Position numbers and translations under genes: made by a program. Shown piece by piece: positions 46,664-60,858 of a stretch of 64,000 nucleotides of DNA. Under the pieces are notes generated by a model. It saw only the letters and a program-made list of their open reading frames with translations, was not told the origin of the DNA and searched no databases. Within the stretch, counting starts at the first letter, position 1; each line of letters opens with the position of its first letter. The DNA comes from Terebella lapidaria (lineage: Eukaryota; Annelida; Polychaeta; Terebellida; Terebellidae): assembly GCA_949152475.1 (NCBI GenBank), contig OX424564.1, positions 5,084,001 through 5,148,000 of the forward strand, written 5' to 3'.

Positions 46664-47815
46664 AATGATATCTTCGCATAATCATACAGAATCCTTAAAA
46701 AAAAAGTATGATTTTTCATCAGTCTACGCAACTGGACTTCACTTGTCACTGTACATACGTAAAGATATCCATTATCCAACGTTGCCGAGAGAATTCTCTA
46801 GACAACTTTGGATAAAGCAAAGGGAATATAAAGGTACAATGTGGCAGCCACGTGGTGTTTCTTAACTTATTTCCCTTTGGAAAAGTATACAGCAATTGGG
46901 CACTTTCGTAACAAGTGACTGTCACTGTGGTTTCCATTTACAGTTCGAGTGCTGTCGAGTTGGGTGCGTCACACTATGCCGCTGCGGGCATATGAATTAT
47001 GCGAGCAATGAATACACTGACATATATTGCTATCTCGTAAAAAAAACGCAGCAAAAACCACAGGCTAGTGATTCCTAGCACCCAGTGTCAGTCAATCAAT
47101 GGATTGCATGACAACCAATAACCTGTCAGCATTAATGAATAACAATTTAATGTTTATTTGTATTTAGTCTATGAGCAACACCAATTCACCATTCACATCC
47201 AGCATGACTTGTGAAAATATGATTTATTTATCAGGTTACTGGACCTATGGGTCCGATAACCTATTGGCATGGCGTTGCGTCCGATGTCGTCCATCGTCCA
47301 CATTTTTATCTTCAAGTGTACAGTCGGATTTTCCTGAAATTTTGCAAAAAAATACCTAAAAATATTTTGAGAGGGAGGTATTTATTAGTTTTTTAAAGGA
47401 CACCCCACAATCGGGCATAAGTGATTTATTAAAAAATGACATAGTATGAAACAGATACCGGTACATACACATAATACTGGTTAGAGACGATGTGAAAGAC
47501 ATTTACTACAAACTACGGTATTGTGTGAGGAACTACAAAACCACCCACACACACCCCGGCAAAGGGAGGGTGGGAGGGAAAATAACTTTGCAGATACAAG
47601 TTCGACCATACGCGTGCATGACCCGAAGGCAAACTGATTTATTGAGCCGGCCACAAGCGGCTGATTGACTGGACGGTGCTGCCCTCATGTGGTGCCTTTA
47701 AATACCTTTTAAAAGGTTAGTTAATTTCTGCATTTTTTTTTTAAAATGGCGGCCTTTTTCGATGAAAACGACCAATTTTTTACTTTGGCGGCCATTTTCT
47801 CAAAAACTATTCAGA
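46664..47815. other. Intergenic sequence
   Basis: No gene recognised. It contains many short runs of A or T and a G/A-rich stretch near 47560-47580. Confidence 0.4.
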
Positions 47816-47819
47816 CAGA

Positions 47820-48262
47820 TTTCTGATGACCTTGAACTTGATGTGTGACCTTATTTGCTAGGTCAGAGCACAAAATTACTAATATCTCACATATTATCGA
47901 CTTTACAGCTTGGAAATAAATTGTGGACATATAGGAAATGATAAATGCCACATATTTTGATGACCTTGAACTTGACCTTTGACCTTATTTCCGAGGTCGA
48001 AGCACAAAATGGCTGATATCTCACTCATTATCGACTTTACAGCTAGGGAATGGATTGTATACATATTGGAAATGATATATGCTGAAGTTTCTCATGAGCT
48101 CCATGAACTTGAACTTGTTTTCAAGGTCAGAGCGCAAAATGACTAATATCTCGTTTATTATTGACTTTACAGGTTAGGAATCAATTGCGAACATATAGGA
48201 AATGATATACGGTGAATATTGTTATGCCCTTGAATTTGAGTTTTGACCTCAGTTTTGCTTCA
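47820..48262. repeat. ~125-bp tandem repeat with TGACCTTGAACTTGA units
   Basis: Three to four diverged units, each with TGACCTTGAACTTGACCTTT, GAGGTC(A)GAGCACAAAAT, TAATATCTCACTTATTATCG-like and GACTTTACAGC, then CATATAGGAAATGATA. The array grades into sequence related to 25500-25690. Confidence 0.75.
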
Positions 48263-48548
48263 TAATGGGTGCTGTATGTAATAAACTCCTAGAACACTTC
48301 AAGATAGAGCTTAGATATTGGCACATTCAAATGAGCTTGAAAGGTCAAAACAGCAATTTTGGTGAAAAAAGTTGTGGTTTAACACTAACACTTAACACTC
48401 TGATAACCTTTCTTAGCCCTTGGGCTAATTTTGTAATTTTAGTTGATATCGCATGAATAATTGGTTTAGGAAGTTTCCTAATCATGACACCCAGACATTC
48501 TGATGATCCTTTTCCAGCAGATTTAACATTGAGTATCGCCACTGAACC

Positions 48549-51500
48549 ATGGCTGAGTCCAAGACGGAGGAGGTGGAGAAAGTGGCCGAGGTCCCCGTAG
48601 TGAGTCTTCCAGCGGCCACTGAAGTGGAGCGGGACCTCGCTAGCCGAGCGCTGTACAGCTTCGAGCAGGGTCAGCACGACCACTCGCTCGGACTCCTCGC
48701 TCAACTCATGAACTCAAGGGGTCACGACCCCAAGGTCATGCACAACAAGGCTGTCGTGGAATACTACAAAGCAGACATGGCCACCACAGACGAGTTCAAA
48801 AAGGCTCTGCAGGAAATCGCTTATAAAGATAAGGTGATTAGAAATTGTAAGGTGTAGTCACATATTCAATTTTGTTATTCGTATTCATGTGGCATATGAC
48901 TGCAACTAAGAGACTTGGAGTGATGAATAATTTTATGCATTTTCATTTATTGATCAAATAAATTAGAAGCTCTGCAAGACATTAAATTGGAATATATGAA
49001 TTTCTTGTAGAGATACTGATTATATATGATTGTATTGTACACAGTGAATTAGAATATACAAGATATATGTGAATTTCATGTATACCATGTATACACTTGC
49101 CGGTATATTAAGTTTCAGTTTCACCAATACTGATTTCCTTACAGGGTCGATTGAACCTAGACAATGTGGCTAACTTGGATGATGTTGACCACTGTATTCT
49201 ATACTATAACCATGCTGTCATCCTCTACCACCTCCGTCAGTACGTTCGCGCGCTTGTCGTCGTTGACAAACTTTTCCAGCTCATTGAACCTATGGGTGTG
49301 TACTGTATACTGGGGTTCATGGTATTTGCTGAATTGTTTCAACAAGATGTCTAGCACACAACAACTTACATTATGGATATACATGTGTACTTGCTGAAAG
49401 TAACTAGTAATTTGTGTTTATGTTTACAGAGGAGACCCTGTCCAGGAAGGTGTTGTTCTTGCTGATTGAGTTGTATCTCTGCACGTTTCAGGTACTACAT
49501 GTATATAGTTATCAAGCTCTTTCCAATGAATACACAAACCTGTATACTACTGATGCAATCATACATGTTACATGTACATGAAGAAATTTCATGTGTGTAT
49601 TGTCTGTGTACCGTATTCGCGCGCATACAGTCGCATGTGCGTATAGTCGAAGGTGTGCGTATATTTCGAATATACGCACATGTGCTTGTGATTGAAAAAA
49701 AATCAAAATCAAGAATGACAGTAAAAAAATTTTGATCGTAAGATCATCGGTTCCATGTCATGTGCTTGACTAATTTCATGCAATCGTGACTTCGTCAGTT
49801 CATGTCAATTGCAGCTGTGTCTGCGGTCAAAGGATTGCAAACTGTCAAATAAGTTGTGATGTTGATTGCCTAATTACGATGAGTGTAATTGACACTTGAG
49901 ATTTCGTTTGACATACTATGATCAGGATGTGTCATTTCTGTTCATGAGTGTGGAAAAAACATCTTGAAAAGCCCTTGTTTCGTTCGTGTTTGTGATGTTT
50001 GCCGCCCAGCAGGAAGTTGCCATTTTTCTTCCATGTGCTCATCAATATTCATGAGCTGATTCACATTCCAACCAATCATAAGTTACCTTTCAAAACGAAT
50101 CAGCCAATGGTGAAAGGCCAGATATGACGTCATAAAGAACCCCACCAATCAGGCTGCTTGTTTCACTTTCTTCTTTCAAGTGACATGTGGATTTGTTTTG
50201 AAATAGCAACGACCCAAACAACAAATTTTATTTGTTTCCCGAAGTCCCTACAGCTTCACACAACAATAGATTATACATCATGCACATACACCAACACAAG
50301 TACCGATGCCTGAATTCATTTGTACACCAAACCATGTAATTGCAATTGTCGAGTCGGGGCCGTTTTGACAGTCGTGTCGGCCTCGCATAACTGTCAAACT
50401 AGAACTATCTGAGCCTGATCAGAGGGATATGCAGTCAACCCCTTCTTATCGAAAACGATCGCACATGTGCGTATGTACGAAATATTTTCCAAATTATAAG
50501 TGGCCTAAAACAAGCAAATTTCGGATAAACGCACATGCGACTGTATGCGCGCGAATACGGTACATGTGATCTGGGTGAAGAATTTCAATGGATTACCCAC
50601 TGGAATTCAGTTTGGTTTACCAGTGATCAATGACTTCCCATCAATCAGACTCCCGCTCTCTTGTACATGTTGTAGCCGGAGAAAGCGCTGGGGGCGGTGG
50701 GTTTTGTGGACAAGATGCTGTTCTCCAACGGTAAGATCTCCCACCAGCCGGACAAGGAGGGAATGCCTTCGGTGAAGGAAGGTCCGGGCGAGCCTAACCC
50801 TGCCAACGAGATCTACAGGTCAAAGGTCAACATGGTGAGGATTTCCCTTCTATGATAGCGAATGATCAGGTGCCCATCTTGCAAACTTGTTTCATCGATT
50901 CAAGGCAGCTTTTCTAGTTTTGTGACTTGCTCATGCCATGTTGCAATGGTATGGCCATGTTCATTGGGTTACAATTACCATGATAAGCTGTGTTTTCATT
51001 GACTCACAACACTATAAATATAAGATTCATACAGGTGTGCCGATCATCCGATAATGTCAAGTTACATGTAAACATGTTCTTTTCAGTACAAGGTTCGCTG
51101 TTTCATGATGTTGCGAAGTATGAAGTCATGTAAGCGAGAACTCAAAGGATTGCTGAACTTATCTAACACTGTGAGTTGTGTTAATGCTCTTTGTTTGAAA
51201 GAAGCTTTCATAAACATACAACATACATTTGTTGCCCAACTTTATAAATTAAATGTGTAATTGAACCATCTGTGAACTTATAATTCAGAATTTTTCAATA
51301 TTGAAATAATTTGTCAAACAATTTTCCATTGTACGGGTACACAAAAAAGGTAAAATTAAATTCAGCATAGTGTTCACTAACTTGAAATCTGAACAATGCT
51401 TTGATTTTGTGGTGAGGAGAAAAAACAAAATGTTTGTCCCGACAGAACATACCGGTGACATTCCTGAAGGCCAACTTTGAGTACTTCCGCTACAACTTGC

Positions 51501-53755
51501 GCAAGGCGATCAAGGTGCTGAACTCCATCCCCGCCACGTCCCGAGCAAGTACCGACTCCGGAGAGAGTGTACCGATGATGTACCTTAACAACATGGGCAT
51601 CATACACTTCCACCTCCGCAAACACAACCTCTGTACCTTCTACCTGCGCAAGGCGATACACGAAAACGCGCTAGCAGCTAAGGAATACAACACAGTTGAC
51701 CCGAGTACGTGGTGGTTTGATATGTTCATTAGAACAACTAGCAGGTCATGAGTGGTAACACTTTGCTCTGTTGTGGTTCCTTGCTCAGACCATCGAATAC
51801 GTATATGTCTGTCTGTTTTAAAAATTTCAAGCTATGCAGGGGTATGACATCACTGAAAAAAACTGAAAACATTGCAATCTAATGATGATTTATGTACCAC
51901 TTAAAGGACACATTCAACAATTCTCATTCCGTTACCACCGACAGCCAAGTCGCTTTCAGGCCGGCCGGTACACACAATAGGAATCAGTCGGCACTACGAG
52001 CTTCTGTACAACATGGGCGTTGGTCTGTTACACTGTGGGCGGCCGACTGTTGCCTTCGACTGCCTGATGCAGACTGTCGAGATCTACCAAGTCAACCCCC
52101 GCCTCTGGCTGCGACTTGCCGAGTGCTGTATCATGCTACACAGGGAGGTGAGGGGACCTCTGTTGTCATGGTGATGATGTAAATCTTTGGGTTTTTTTTT
52201 CACTGCTGAATATTTGAATAGTGTCTACTAATGGTTAGCTGCATCCTTCTGGTCGTTGATTCATATTGCGTCATGGAGCATTTTCTGTAAGCATTTCCAA
52301 ATTTCAATGAGCATTTGCTGTGCCAAGTTTTGTTCAGCCGATTGGTATTGTTGAGATTTTTAATTTAGCACAATAAATCTAGTCTGTAGATGGTTCACTG
52401 CAGCTGGTAACTTAGCTGACAGTGACTCTTAACACTGATTGTCTTTCAGTCAAACACAGACGACAGAAAGCTGGAGAACAGACTGGAAGTGATCAAAGGT
52501 TCCGAGGGCGTAGGTGTCCATAGAAAATTGATCCTAGGGTCCGGTCTCCAAGACAACCGGCTCAGGTCAGGCATAACTGAACTTAACTAGAAGGTTCCAT
52601 GTTTGATTGGGGAATTTGTTGTTATTCATACATGCTTGCTCTCTGCATTAAATCAAAAACCCGAAAGGAGTACATGTATGGTATTCTAATCACGCACAAC
52701 TGTAGTATACGGCTAATTTAGTGAATTTAATACATGTACAGTTTATATATACTGTTTCATGTTGTTGCATGGCTAATACATTCATCTTCAAGGGAACCAT
52801 TTGTTCGTCTATTGTTTCTTGAACTCTAATCTCCAATTACACAGCACGGAGTCGTCCGTAATCCCCGCCCTGACTCTGGAGTTTGCATCCCTGTGTCTGC
52901 GGAACGCTCTGATGCTGTTACCGGAGGACCCCGTGCTCCGAAAGTCACCAGGACGCAACAGTGACACAGAGCAGAGCGAGGCGAAGTATGTGTTCTGAGT
53001 GGGTTTGTACTGGTGGCTATAACATGAGCTTGGGAAGATAAAAAATATTCATCAAACATTATCACATTTTAAATGCAAACTCAGAAATGCAACAAATAAA
53101 TACTGTAAGTATCTGGTACTGATATTTGTAATCCAAAGTACCAATAATATAAAAAATTTGTTGTTCTAAGCATACAGTTTGGTCAATTGGTTACTGTTAT
53201 TCATAGCTCCAAACACAAAAAATTGCATTAATTTTTCCCGCTCAAATGTGATGATAAATCTTTCAACGGGATGATTTACCGCCTGCAGACAGACGGCAGA
53301 CAGTGTTGTGGTACCTGCTCCGCCTGGCAACCCGATGAGGGGCACAGAAGTCAGCAACCTTCGGTAGGGACTGCAGTCAAATACCTTGACAATTGTTTAT
53401 ATTATGTACAGTATTAAATTAATAACTGCTGTATGACAAGTCCATCAATTTATCTACATTGTACACGGATATGCATAATCATTACTTTGTCAAAGCAGTT
53501 CAACTTGTATTACGCAATATGTATAGTGTGTTACTTTGTGTAATGTGTACAATCTTACCACAGACTGATCGGAGTACACTTGCATTCAAACCTGTTGATC
53601 CTCGTATGATGACGGTATATGCTTATGCCATCTGTTTACAGATGTTCGATCCTAGCGGCGAGCGCCTACACGTCGCTGTGTCTCAATGAACACCTTGTGG
53701 CGCTACAGAGCGCAGAGCAACTTCTCAAACAGCCTCGGCTCTCAGGCGCTCACAG
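48549..53755 (+). CDS. CNOT10: CCR4-NOT transcription complex subunit 10 (5' eleven exons)
   Basis: Exons: 48549-48833, 49145-49295, 49430-49491, 50676-50834, 51087-51170, 51446-51704, 51945-52147, 52450-52565, 52845-52985, 53289-53363 and 53642-53755; all borders are GT-AG and phases agree, giving about 549 residues. The start is ACCATGG. Matches to vertebrate CNOT10 (744 residues) include LYYNHAVILYHLRQY, KVLFLLIELYLCTFQ, CFMMLRSMKSCKREL, TFLKANFEYFRYNLRKAIK, MYLNNMGIIHFHLRKHNL, GRPVHTIGISRHYELLYN, NPRLWLRLAECCIML, IPALTLEFASLCLRNALMLL and ILAASAYTSLCLNEHLVAL. The protein is built of TPR-like helical pairs and, with CNOT11, forms a module of the CCR4-NOT deadenylase that removes mRNA poly(A) tails. 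The last ~190 residues were not found after 53755, so the final exons probably lie past the window. The linker between residues ~180 and 220 is shorter and unlike the vertebrate Asn-rich loop. Confidence 0.95.
49608..50563. mobile_element. MITE with 35-bp perfect inverted repeats in CNOT10 intron 3
   Basis: GTACCGTATTCGCGCGCATA and CAGTCGCATGTGCGT at the left are the exact reverse complement of 50529-50563. If the first CCG is the tip, the flanks are TA on both sides, the target duplication of Tc1/mariner-like and similar families. An inner copy of GTGCGTATATTTCGAATATA-type sequence near 49655 and 50465 extends the symmetry. No transposase. Confidence 0.75.
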
Positions 53756-56700
53756 GTGGGTGATAGGAAATGTAGTGCTAATGAATGATAGCCCCTCCAT
53801 TTATAAAGTGTGAAGTGATATGCATTTCTCTGTCAATAGTCAGTATTAGTAGTATACTGACAAATTACGAATTGTATCTTGTACAGATTCACTTGTTATT
53901 CATAATGTCCAAAAGTATCCCAGTTTCCAGCATTTTTTGTCAGATTTGCAACATGGTACACAATCAAAATTTGCACTAAGTATTTACTGACTGTACGAGT
54001 ATATGAGTATTTCGTGGAAGATTCTTGGTACAAGGACTCTCTGTTTGATGACTGTTTACCATTCTGTTGTGGATAGAATACATGTAGGTGAATGCACATG
54101 ATTGGTACAGCTGTATTAGACATACATGTAGTAATGTTGTACAGGTAATTTAGCTAGAATTATAATTTGCAATTAATGGATTTATGTTTGTGGACTTGCT
54201 ATATGTTTCTCTATGTTCATTAATCCGGTATACTTAGTCAAAGAATATGGTAAACGAGAGCCACCTGTTAGTTCATTCTCTATTCAAACAGTATCAGTGT
54301 GGTAGAGTGACATCTTGTCTGGCTCGACTTGTATTCCTCATTCACCAGGTGTCGCTAGTGTTGTCTCAGCCACAGCAGCAGCATTTTTGTTTTCATTCCC
54401 CAGATGGCAGCACTGCTGTCATTGCAAAGACCTCTAGCTTGGAACATCAAGAAAAATATGCTTGATATAATATTTCCTAAGAGCAATATGCACTGAGATG
54501 TCATGGCAGTTTTAACACATAAAAATGATGAACAGCAAGACAAGTCTATTACCATTGTCAAAGCAAATTAACTTAATTACTTGTGTTTGATCAAAATATG
54601 TGGCAAAATTGCATGAATTAGTCCTGATGCCGATCTTCGCACAAACACCCATAATGACAGGCTGCCGTAGTTGGAAGTATAAGGTGAGGAGTTTGCATGA
54701 GGACTCCCCGCTATGTTGCCACAACTTTACAAGGGTTTCCGCGCCCTGAAAATGTCAGCCAGCTTTTAAGTGTCGACTCCCAGTCGGCGCGATGTGTTAT
54801 TTATTGGCGTGGAGTGTGGCTAAATGTGGCGGAGGCGTGAAACTGTCACAAAAACTCATAGTTCTTGTCGTGTTGGGCCACGTGCCGGCCACGGCTCACA
54901 GGTCATGTTATATATAAATATACATCATAGTCCACGACAGCTGGCCTTGGGAAACTAATAATATATGTGAAGATACAGAAAGAAAACATCAAAAATGGGC
55001 AGTGTTAGGACTTGTCCACATGGAAAGGAATCTGAATGATCTTTACCAAATATAGCAGAAAATAAATACAGGAGATGAATGACCATGTAGAATTACATGT
55101 AATTACACGAGCTCGTATTTGGGGGGAGGGGGATGGTTGCTTTCGGCTATTTTAGGTGGTGCGGGGTATAGATTGCAGGGTGATACCGAACATTGCCAAG
55201 ATTTCTTTGCCAAGACATCAAGACTGTAGCCACTTTGAGTCAGCGTGGTCAGTACCAGAAAATCTTGGGACCTAGCTGTCCCCCAATATTCCCAAACCTT
55301 GCAGACTGCCCCAAGAACCCTAGGCTCTGATATGTCCTGAGACTGGCTAATGGTGAGCTGGGGTATTCAAGGTCTTGCACCCTAGATCTTTGAGTAAGGT
55401 AAGACCTTGCCTAAAACTATGGGTGGACCTTGGCACAAACAGGCAGAGAGCTTTTCCTTGGGACAGTTTTGTTTAATCAGGTCTTTTCTTCCTTTGGTCA
55501 ACAGGGAAACCCTGAGTTCTTTTTGCCCTTACATACTGGCTGCCAGCCTACACCCGCCACCCCCCCCCCCCCCCCTCTCCCAGACCAAAGGAAAGAATTG
55601 TTTGTATGTCTGGGGTGGGCTTGAAATGAAGCTAATGGGATAGGCTGACCACAGATTCTACTCCTCCCCCCCCCCCCTTCCCTGACCCACCTTACTGTGG
55701 TGACCGGTAGCCATGGTGATGAAAAGGCCAAAGATTGAGAGATTGCAGGGTTTCTCATGTTCCTTTACCATTTACCTCTGGGTGAAAGTTTGAGGGGCAG
55801 GAAGGCTTCACACAACAGATTTTAACCCCTGAGGCCATCAGCTAAATACCCCTGCTACCCTCAAACAATCTTACACTTCTATAGTAATGCCCCTATCCTT
55901 GGGTGAACTAGCTCTGTCCCAGGACCATGTGGATATGGAATGTGGTTTGTGGTCAGCATAGGGGCTATAACCATAATTAGATATTTATCAAACCCCCAGA
56001 AAGACACTAGAAAGTACGGCATGCCACCTGTCCTAGTGTACAGACCATTACACAGGGACAAATAGACAGGAATGTCTGGAACTCAGCCCTGATGCAATGG
56101 TTGGGAATACAAACCTCCACCAGCTATCTTATATACTGGTGTATGTCAAGCACCCTGTTGAACTTTCACCCTGTGATTGCACAGTTGTTTTGACATTTCA
56201 CGGATCAATCAGATAGGCCATGTGATCGGCCAACTGCTCTATACCGACATCCACCAGCTTTACGCGCCCTCATCAAAAAAAAGTTTTCGGGTCTATAATT
56301 GATATGTGTGTGTGATACATAAGGTGATATATACCTTAAATAAAGAAGCATGATAAAACAAACAGAACCAAAATTAAATATGATCTCAAAATTTGCTGAA
56401 TTATTAAAAGAACATGAAAAATTCAGTCACATCTTGTCAGAAGGTATATACTTGTACATGTATGTAATATGTGCAGGGGACTGGACCTGGTAATTAGAAA
56501 GTCATCACTTGTCTGGGCTCATTCCCTTTGAGCTTTATGTTGATTACATGTATGTGGTAGGTTACCTGTAATTAATGGTCCATGAACATGATTAATGCGT
56601 TATAAGTGGATGGCCTTGAGCTGTAGTTAACACAATAAAGCAGCTCCCTATCTGAACTTGTCATAGGTAGATCTATGTTAACTACACTTATCAGTCATAT

Positions 56701-58800
56701 AGTCTTTAGAAGTAGTTGACATACTTACTGACTTGTATTTATAGTTAGCGTTATGGGAAAAAAAGCATATGATTGTGTGGTAGGCATGTAACTTGAGGTC
56801 ATATGAATGTTGTACCCTAGACATAATGTATTTGCAGGCAGCATGCATTAACTAATTATCCCTTATCTGTCTATAGTCTACCCATGGCTGCCTGAGGGAG
56901 AGTTCATTGTTGGTGGGATCCTGTAGTTTGTGGGGTATACTTCCCCATGTTTCCGAGGGTGGGGTGTCATTAGGGGAGGAGCACTGATAAGTTTGGGGGT
57001 CGTAAAGGTGACAGATTTAGCCTGCTGGTGTCAGGGGGTACCATGGTTACGGCAGCCTCAGGGGTTAGGTACATACCCACACAGGGTTTTTAAAGGGCAG
57101 TGGGGGACAGAAATGTCCACCCATTTGTAAATACTGGGGTCATGTAGATTTGTTGGTGAACAGAGTGTAACTAAATTTGAGATACCTCATCAATATCAGT
57201 AAACATGCTTCAAAGAGTTTGTTTCTTGAAACTTGTTAAATGCCTAAAACTTGTTCTGATATCATAAAATTTTGCACAAGCAATTTTCAAAGCATTCGTC
57301 TGTACATGAATGTTACCATAATATGGTTTTGTAGCAGAATAAAAATATTTTTATTGTGATATTTAGCATGTTGTATGTTAATGTTTTATTTTTCGGATTG
57401 ATAGAAGACTACATGTAGAAGACACTTAACCTGTGAATACTGATTACCAGTATCCTGAATGGTGAACTTCATCCAGAACTATGTGTAAACACTTACATGC
57501 TGGTACCAGCCGAAAAAAATAGGTAGGGCCTACAAGAGAGTTAATAAAAGGATGTGTGGTAATAATTTGACTGATACATTTGACCTTGAAACTGACCTCC
57601 AGCTCTTTCTCAAACTGTCAATATCTTTCATCAAAGTGATCATACCCTGCTGCTAATGGTCATTATGGGGGTCAGTTTCATTCGCCACGCCCCTCCCCCA
57701 CCCGTAACGTAACGATAGTGACGGTGTAACTGTAGGAGGCTGTCCAGATCTATAGATCTCTGCCATACCCATGGTATCCTGAAGAAAGATGTATGGTCAC
57801 AGGTCATTCTGTTTGATGTCTTTACAGGGGCCTGATAGTGTATAGTTTATGACACCCAAGGGGGATGGGCAAGAGGGTGGAGGGGGGGGGGGGGGTTTGG
57901 GGGGGTAGGGCCAATGTGCTGGAAATAGCTTCCATATATTGGAGCCCATAAAAATTTACTGCCCGCCAAAACTGGACAAGGGAAAGTCCTTGAGTGCTGA
58001 AAGGACAATACATTCTGGGGCCCAATACCCACGATACTACCACTGGTTCAGCAACCGGGGCTGGGCCCTGTGTCAGAGAAAATCAATGGTGATAAAGTCA
58101 TTCTAGAGAGCTGCACTTTCTGACCGGATATTTCCTTGGCGTCAGGGTGACCAGTGTCCGATTGACCAATCACATGCTATTGGCTATTGGGGCGATGCTA
58201 CAATGCTGACAGAGGATTGTTTATTGCGTGCTTCGGTGGACAGGGTGCCCATAAAATGCAGCCTGCTGTATGGTCACCCTTGAAGTCCAAGTACACCGAG
58301 GGCAAACAGTGTTGCAGGCAGAAGTTTGTCGAGGGTTGTCAGTGCTGGGTTAACTTTTTCCTGGGGGTCTATTCTTTAGATTTTAGATGTATCTATTTAA
58401 ATCATGTTTATATCATAAAAATATAAATGGTTTAGCAATCTTATACAAAACACGGTACATGTATATCCATACAGAAGTTATGTACAAGTGCTGTTAAAAA
58501 AAGGACACTAGCTGGGAACCTTGTTCACAATACATTTAAAAACTAAGCTGTCCAAGGAATGGAATTGGTTGATGTTCTTCTAAAAGTGATTGATTTGATA
58601 CCTACAGCTCATTCTACACATATAAAGTTCCCATATCACCCACCATCATTCGATTGCATGTTTACCACACCTCGGCAAGTTTTCGTGACAGCAGCACTGC
58701 AACCGAACTTTTCAGGGGCTTTCATTTTAAAAATGTCTACACTAATCACCAATGACTGAAAGAAATACAAAGCCTGCTATCAGGGAGAAAACACCTCTTA
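53756..58800. other. Presumed CNOT10 intron or intergenic sequence
   Basis: No exon matching the expected next CNOT10 residues (a GHLYAAEAL-like segment in human) was found. Homopolymer tracts occur, such as poly-C at about 55560-55577 and poly-G at about 57880-57907. Short open frames have no similarity I recognise. Confidence 0.5.
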
Positions 58801-58808
58801 TAGTCGTT

Positions 58809-58885
58809 ATGGATTTCTGCTATTAATGTACTGTACACTATCATGGATTTCTGCTATTAATGTACTGTACACTATCATGGATTTA
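58809..58885. repeat. 34-bp tandem repeat
   Basis: Two complete copies of a unit starting ATGGATTTCTGCTATTAATG (58809-58842 and 58843-58876) and the start of a third. Confidence 0.85.
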
Positions 58886-59434
58886 TGTTTCTCATATTTG
58901 TGGTGAAACCATTGTGAAACAGAGAATCTTGGGAATAATTTCAAGAAATGTGACATGTACTGTTTATAATTCGAATATTGCGTACATGTACACATATACT
59001 CATACTTGTTTGTTTATTTATTGTGTTTATTGCTCAGGTATGAATGATCGCTAAATTTGTTTTAACAAACACAAAATGACAGGTACATGTAGTGTACTGT
59101 TGTTGACAGTTGAAAAAAAAATGTTACCAAATAGATTTCATTATTGTTCAGCAAAACGAAAAGGCGGGCCGGGTAGGGAAAGGGGAAAGGCCAACAAAAC
59201 ATGGATGGATTGCTCAAATCTGGCGCTTGCCTCTGACTTTGTTGCCGTGCAGCAGGGATTTCATAGTGCAGTGTTTACCCCCTGTGCGTGTGTGTTCTGC
59301 ACCAAGCAGGCCAATGGGTCCCGTGGGGTTTGAGTAATGGCCAGTGATCGTGGACCGGACAGTTGTAGTGGTATTGTTGTGGTCATTCTTGGAAATTTGG
59401 ACAATCTCGAGAAGGTCCAGGGCAAACTTGAGCA

Positions 59435-59463
59435 TTCCAAAATGGCCCTGGACCATTTTGGAA
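59435..59463. repeat. 11-bp stem-loop
   Basis: TTCCAAAATGG and CCATTTTGGAA are exact reverse complements around seven bases. It overlaps a second symmetry, GGTCCAGGGC (59414) with GCCCTGGACC (59445). Confidence 0.6.
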
Positions 59464-59733
59464 CGGTGCTTTACTGAGGTGATTTTAATTTATTTCTTGA
59501 CAATATGGCAAAGAATATTAATGTAACTTAAGTTTTATAACCAAGTTGGATTATACAAAGCTAATTAAATGGCAGAAAATTGACAAGCAGAGAAACACCT
59601 TGAAATTCACTGATAAATTTAAATAAAACAAACTTCCATATTAATGTATTTAATCATTCAATAAACATGTGGGAAAATTTTATGAATTTATATTCCTCGA
59701 TTTTAATTGGAAGGAAAATTGTGTATATATTTT

Positions 59734-60858
59734 TTGCTGTTTGAATCCAATATTTATTAAGAAACATTTTATATTCCAAGATTGTCCTGGGCAAACTGGG
59801 CATCCCCGAGAATGTCCAAATGCCCAAGAATGAGCACGACAGTATTACGGGCCGAGGTGATGGGGGTCAAGCACTCAATGAACTCCTATCCTACTCAACA
59901 GCCAGGGGGACTCCACAAGGCAGTGCAAACTGGCCAGCACCCAGATACATTTGTGTACATGTGTGAATAGTGGGTATGAAATAAAAAATCTTTCCTGGTA
60001 TGAAATATGAAATCTGATATGGTACAGTAGAAAATATATCATCTACCATAGTCATGATAGTGAGACATATGAAGTCATATGAAGAAAGAAATGTAAAATC
60101 TTTTAAAATAAAATCAAATTCCAGATCAGGTGGAATTGCTATAAATAATTGGTTTACATTTACATTCTTTCTGAACAATCTAACAACTGTGTGGGTTTGT
60201 ATCATGACACACACACCATATACATGATATATATCCACAATAAAAATATTGGAATCGCGGTAATGTAGCATAATTATCTAGATTAATCATGAATTATGAT
60301 GATGAAGTCTTTGTAGACATTAGGATGTCAAGGCCTAAAGTTCAGTGAAAAAACACAGTTGTGACCATTATACATGTCTGCAGTGACTTTTCTTGGGTCA
60401 TGGACTAATTATTTGTTACATCAATATATGTGTGAATTGACCACTAGGATTGGAGATAAAGTCAAGTGTTTTGAGTGATCTTGAACTAGACCCCAGATGA
60501 CCCAAGAGTTTAATCTCAAGCTGCTCGGTAAGCAATATTCTCCTGGACGCTGGGACACATGTTTGGACTTGAGGTTATTATTTTGTTTTGTCTAATTTGA
60601 GAATATATTCGTCCAATATTTGGAACACAATTTTTGCTCTTTGCCTATAAGTGGATGGGTGTTGGGAATCACACACCTACATGTCCATATATACCGTCCA
60701 TATATATAATGATATATATGAGCTGTGTCTGTATATATCTGGCACCTGCAGATTTACATTTATATATGAACAGCTTCTGGCTGTGGCATCAAAATGTAGT
60801 CTAGACGTAGATATTGGCTGACCATTCTGGACTACCCCCCCCCCCTTGCCCCTCCCCT
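59734..60858. repeat. 1125-bp tandem duplication, copy 1
   Basis: The sequence from TGCTGTTTGAATCCAATATT to a poly-C tract recurs immediately at 60859 with a constant offset of 1125 and no difference noticed by eye until the poly-C end. Recent duplication or an assembly error is likely. Confidence 0.9.

Noticed and set aside
48345-48704. Minus-strand frame of 119 codons
   Set aside because: Antisense to CNOT10 exon 1 and its promoter, with no similarity.
55407-55758. Frames of 64-86 codons around poly-C tracts
   Set aside because: Low-complexity Pro/Gly-rich translations of homopolymers.
59781-59966. Candidate further CNOT10 exon containing a PENV-like word
   Set aside because: The phase required by exon 11 gives a frame with no CNOT10 similarity, and the frame with PENV lacks the preceding GHLY segment. 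Being duplicated exactly also argues against a real exon.
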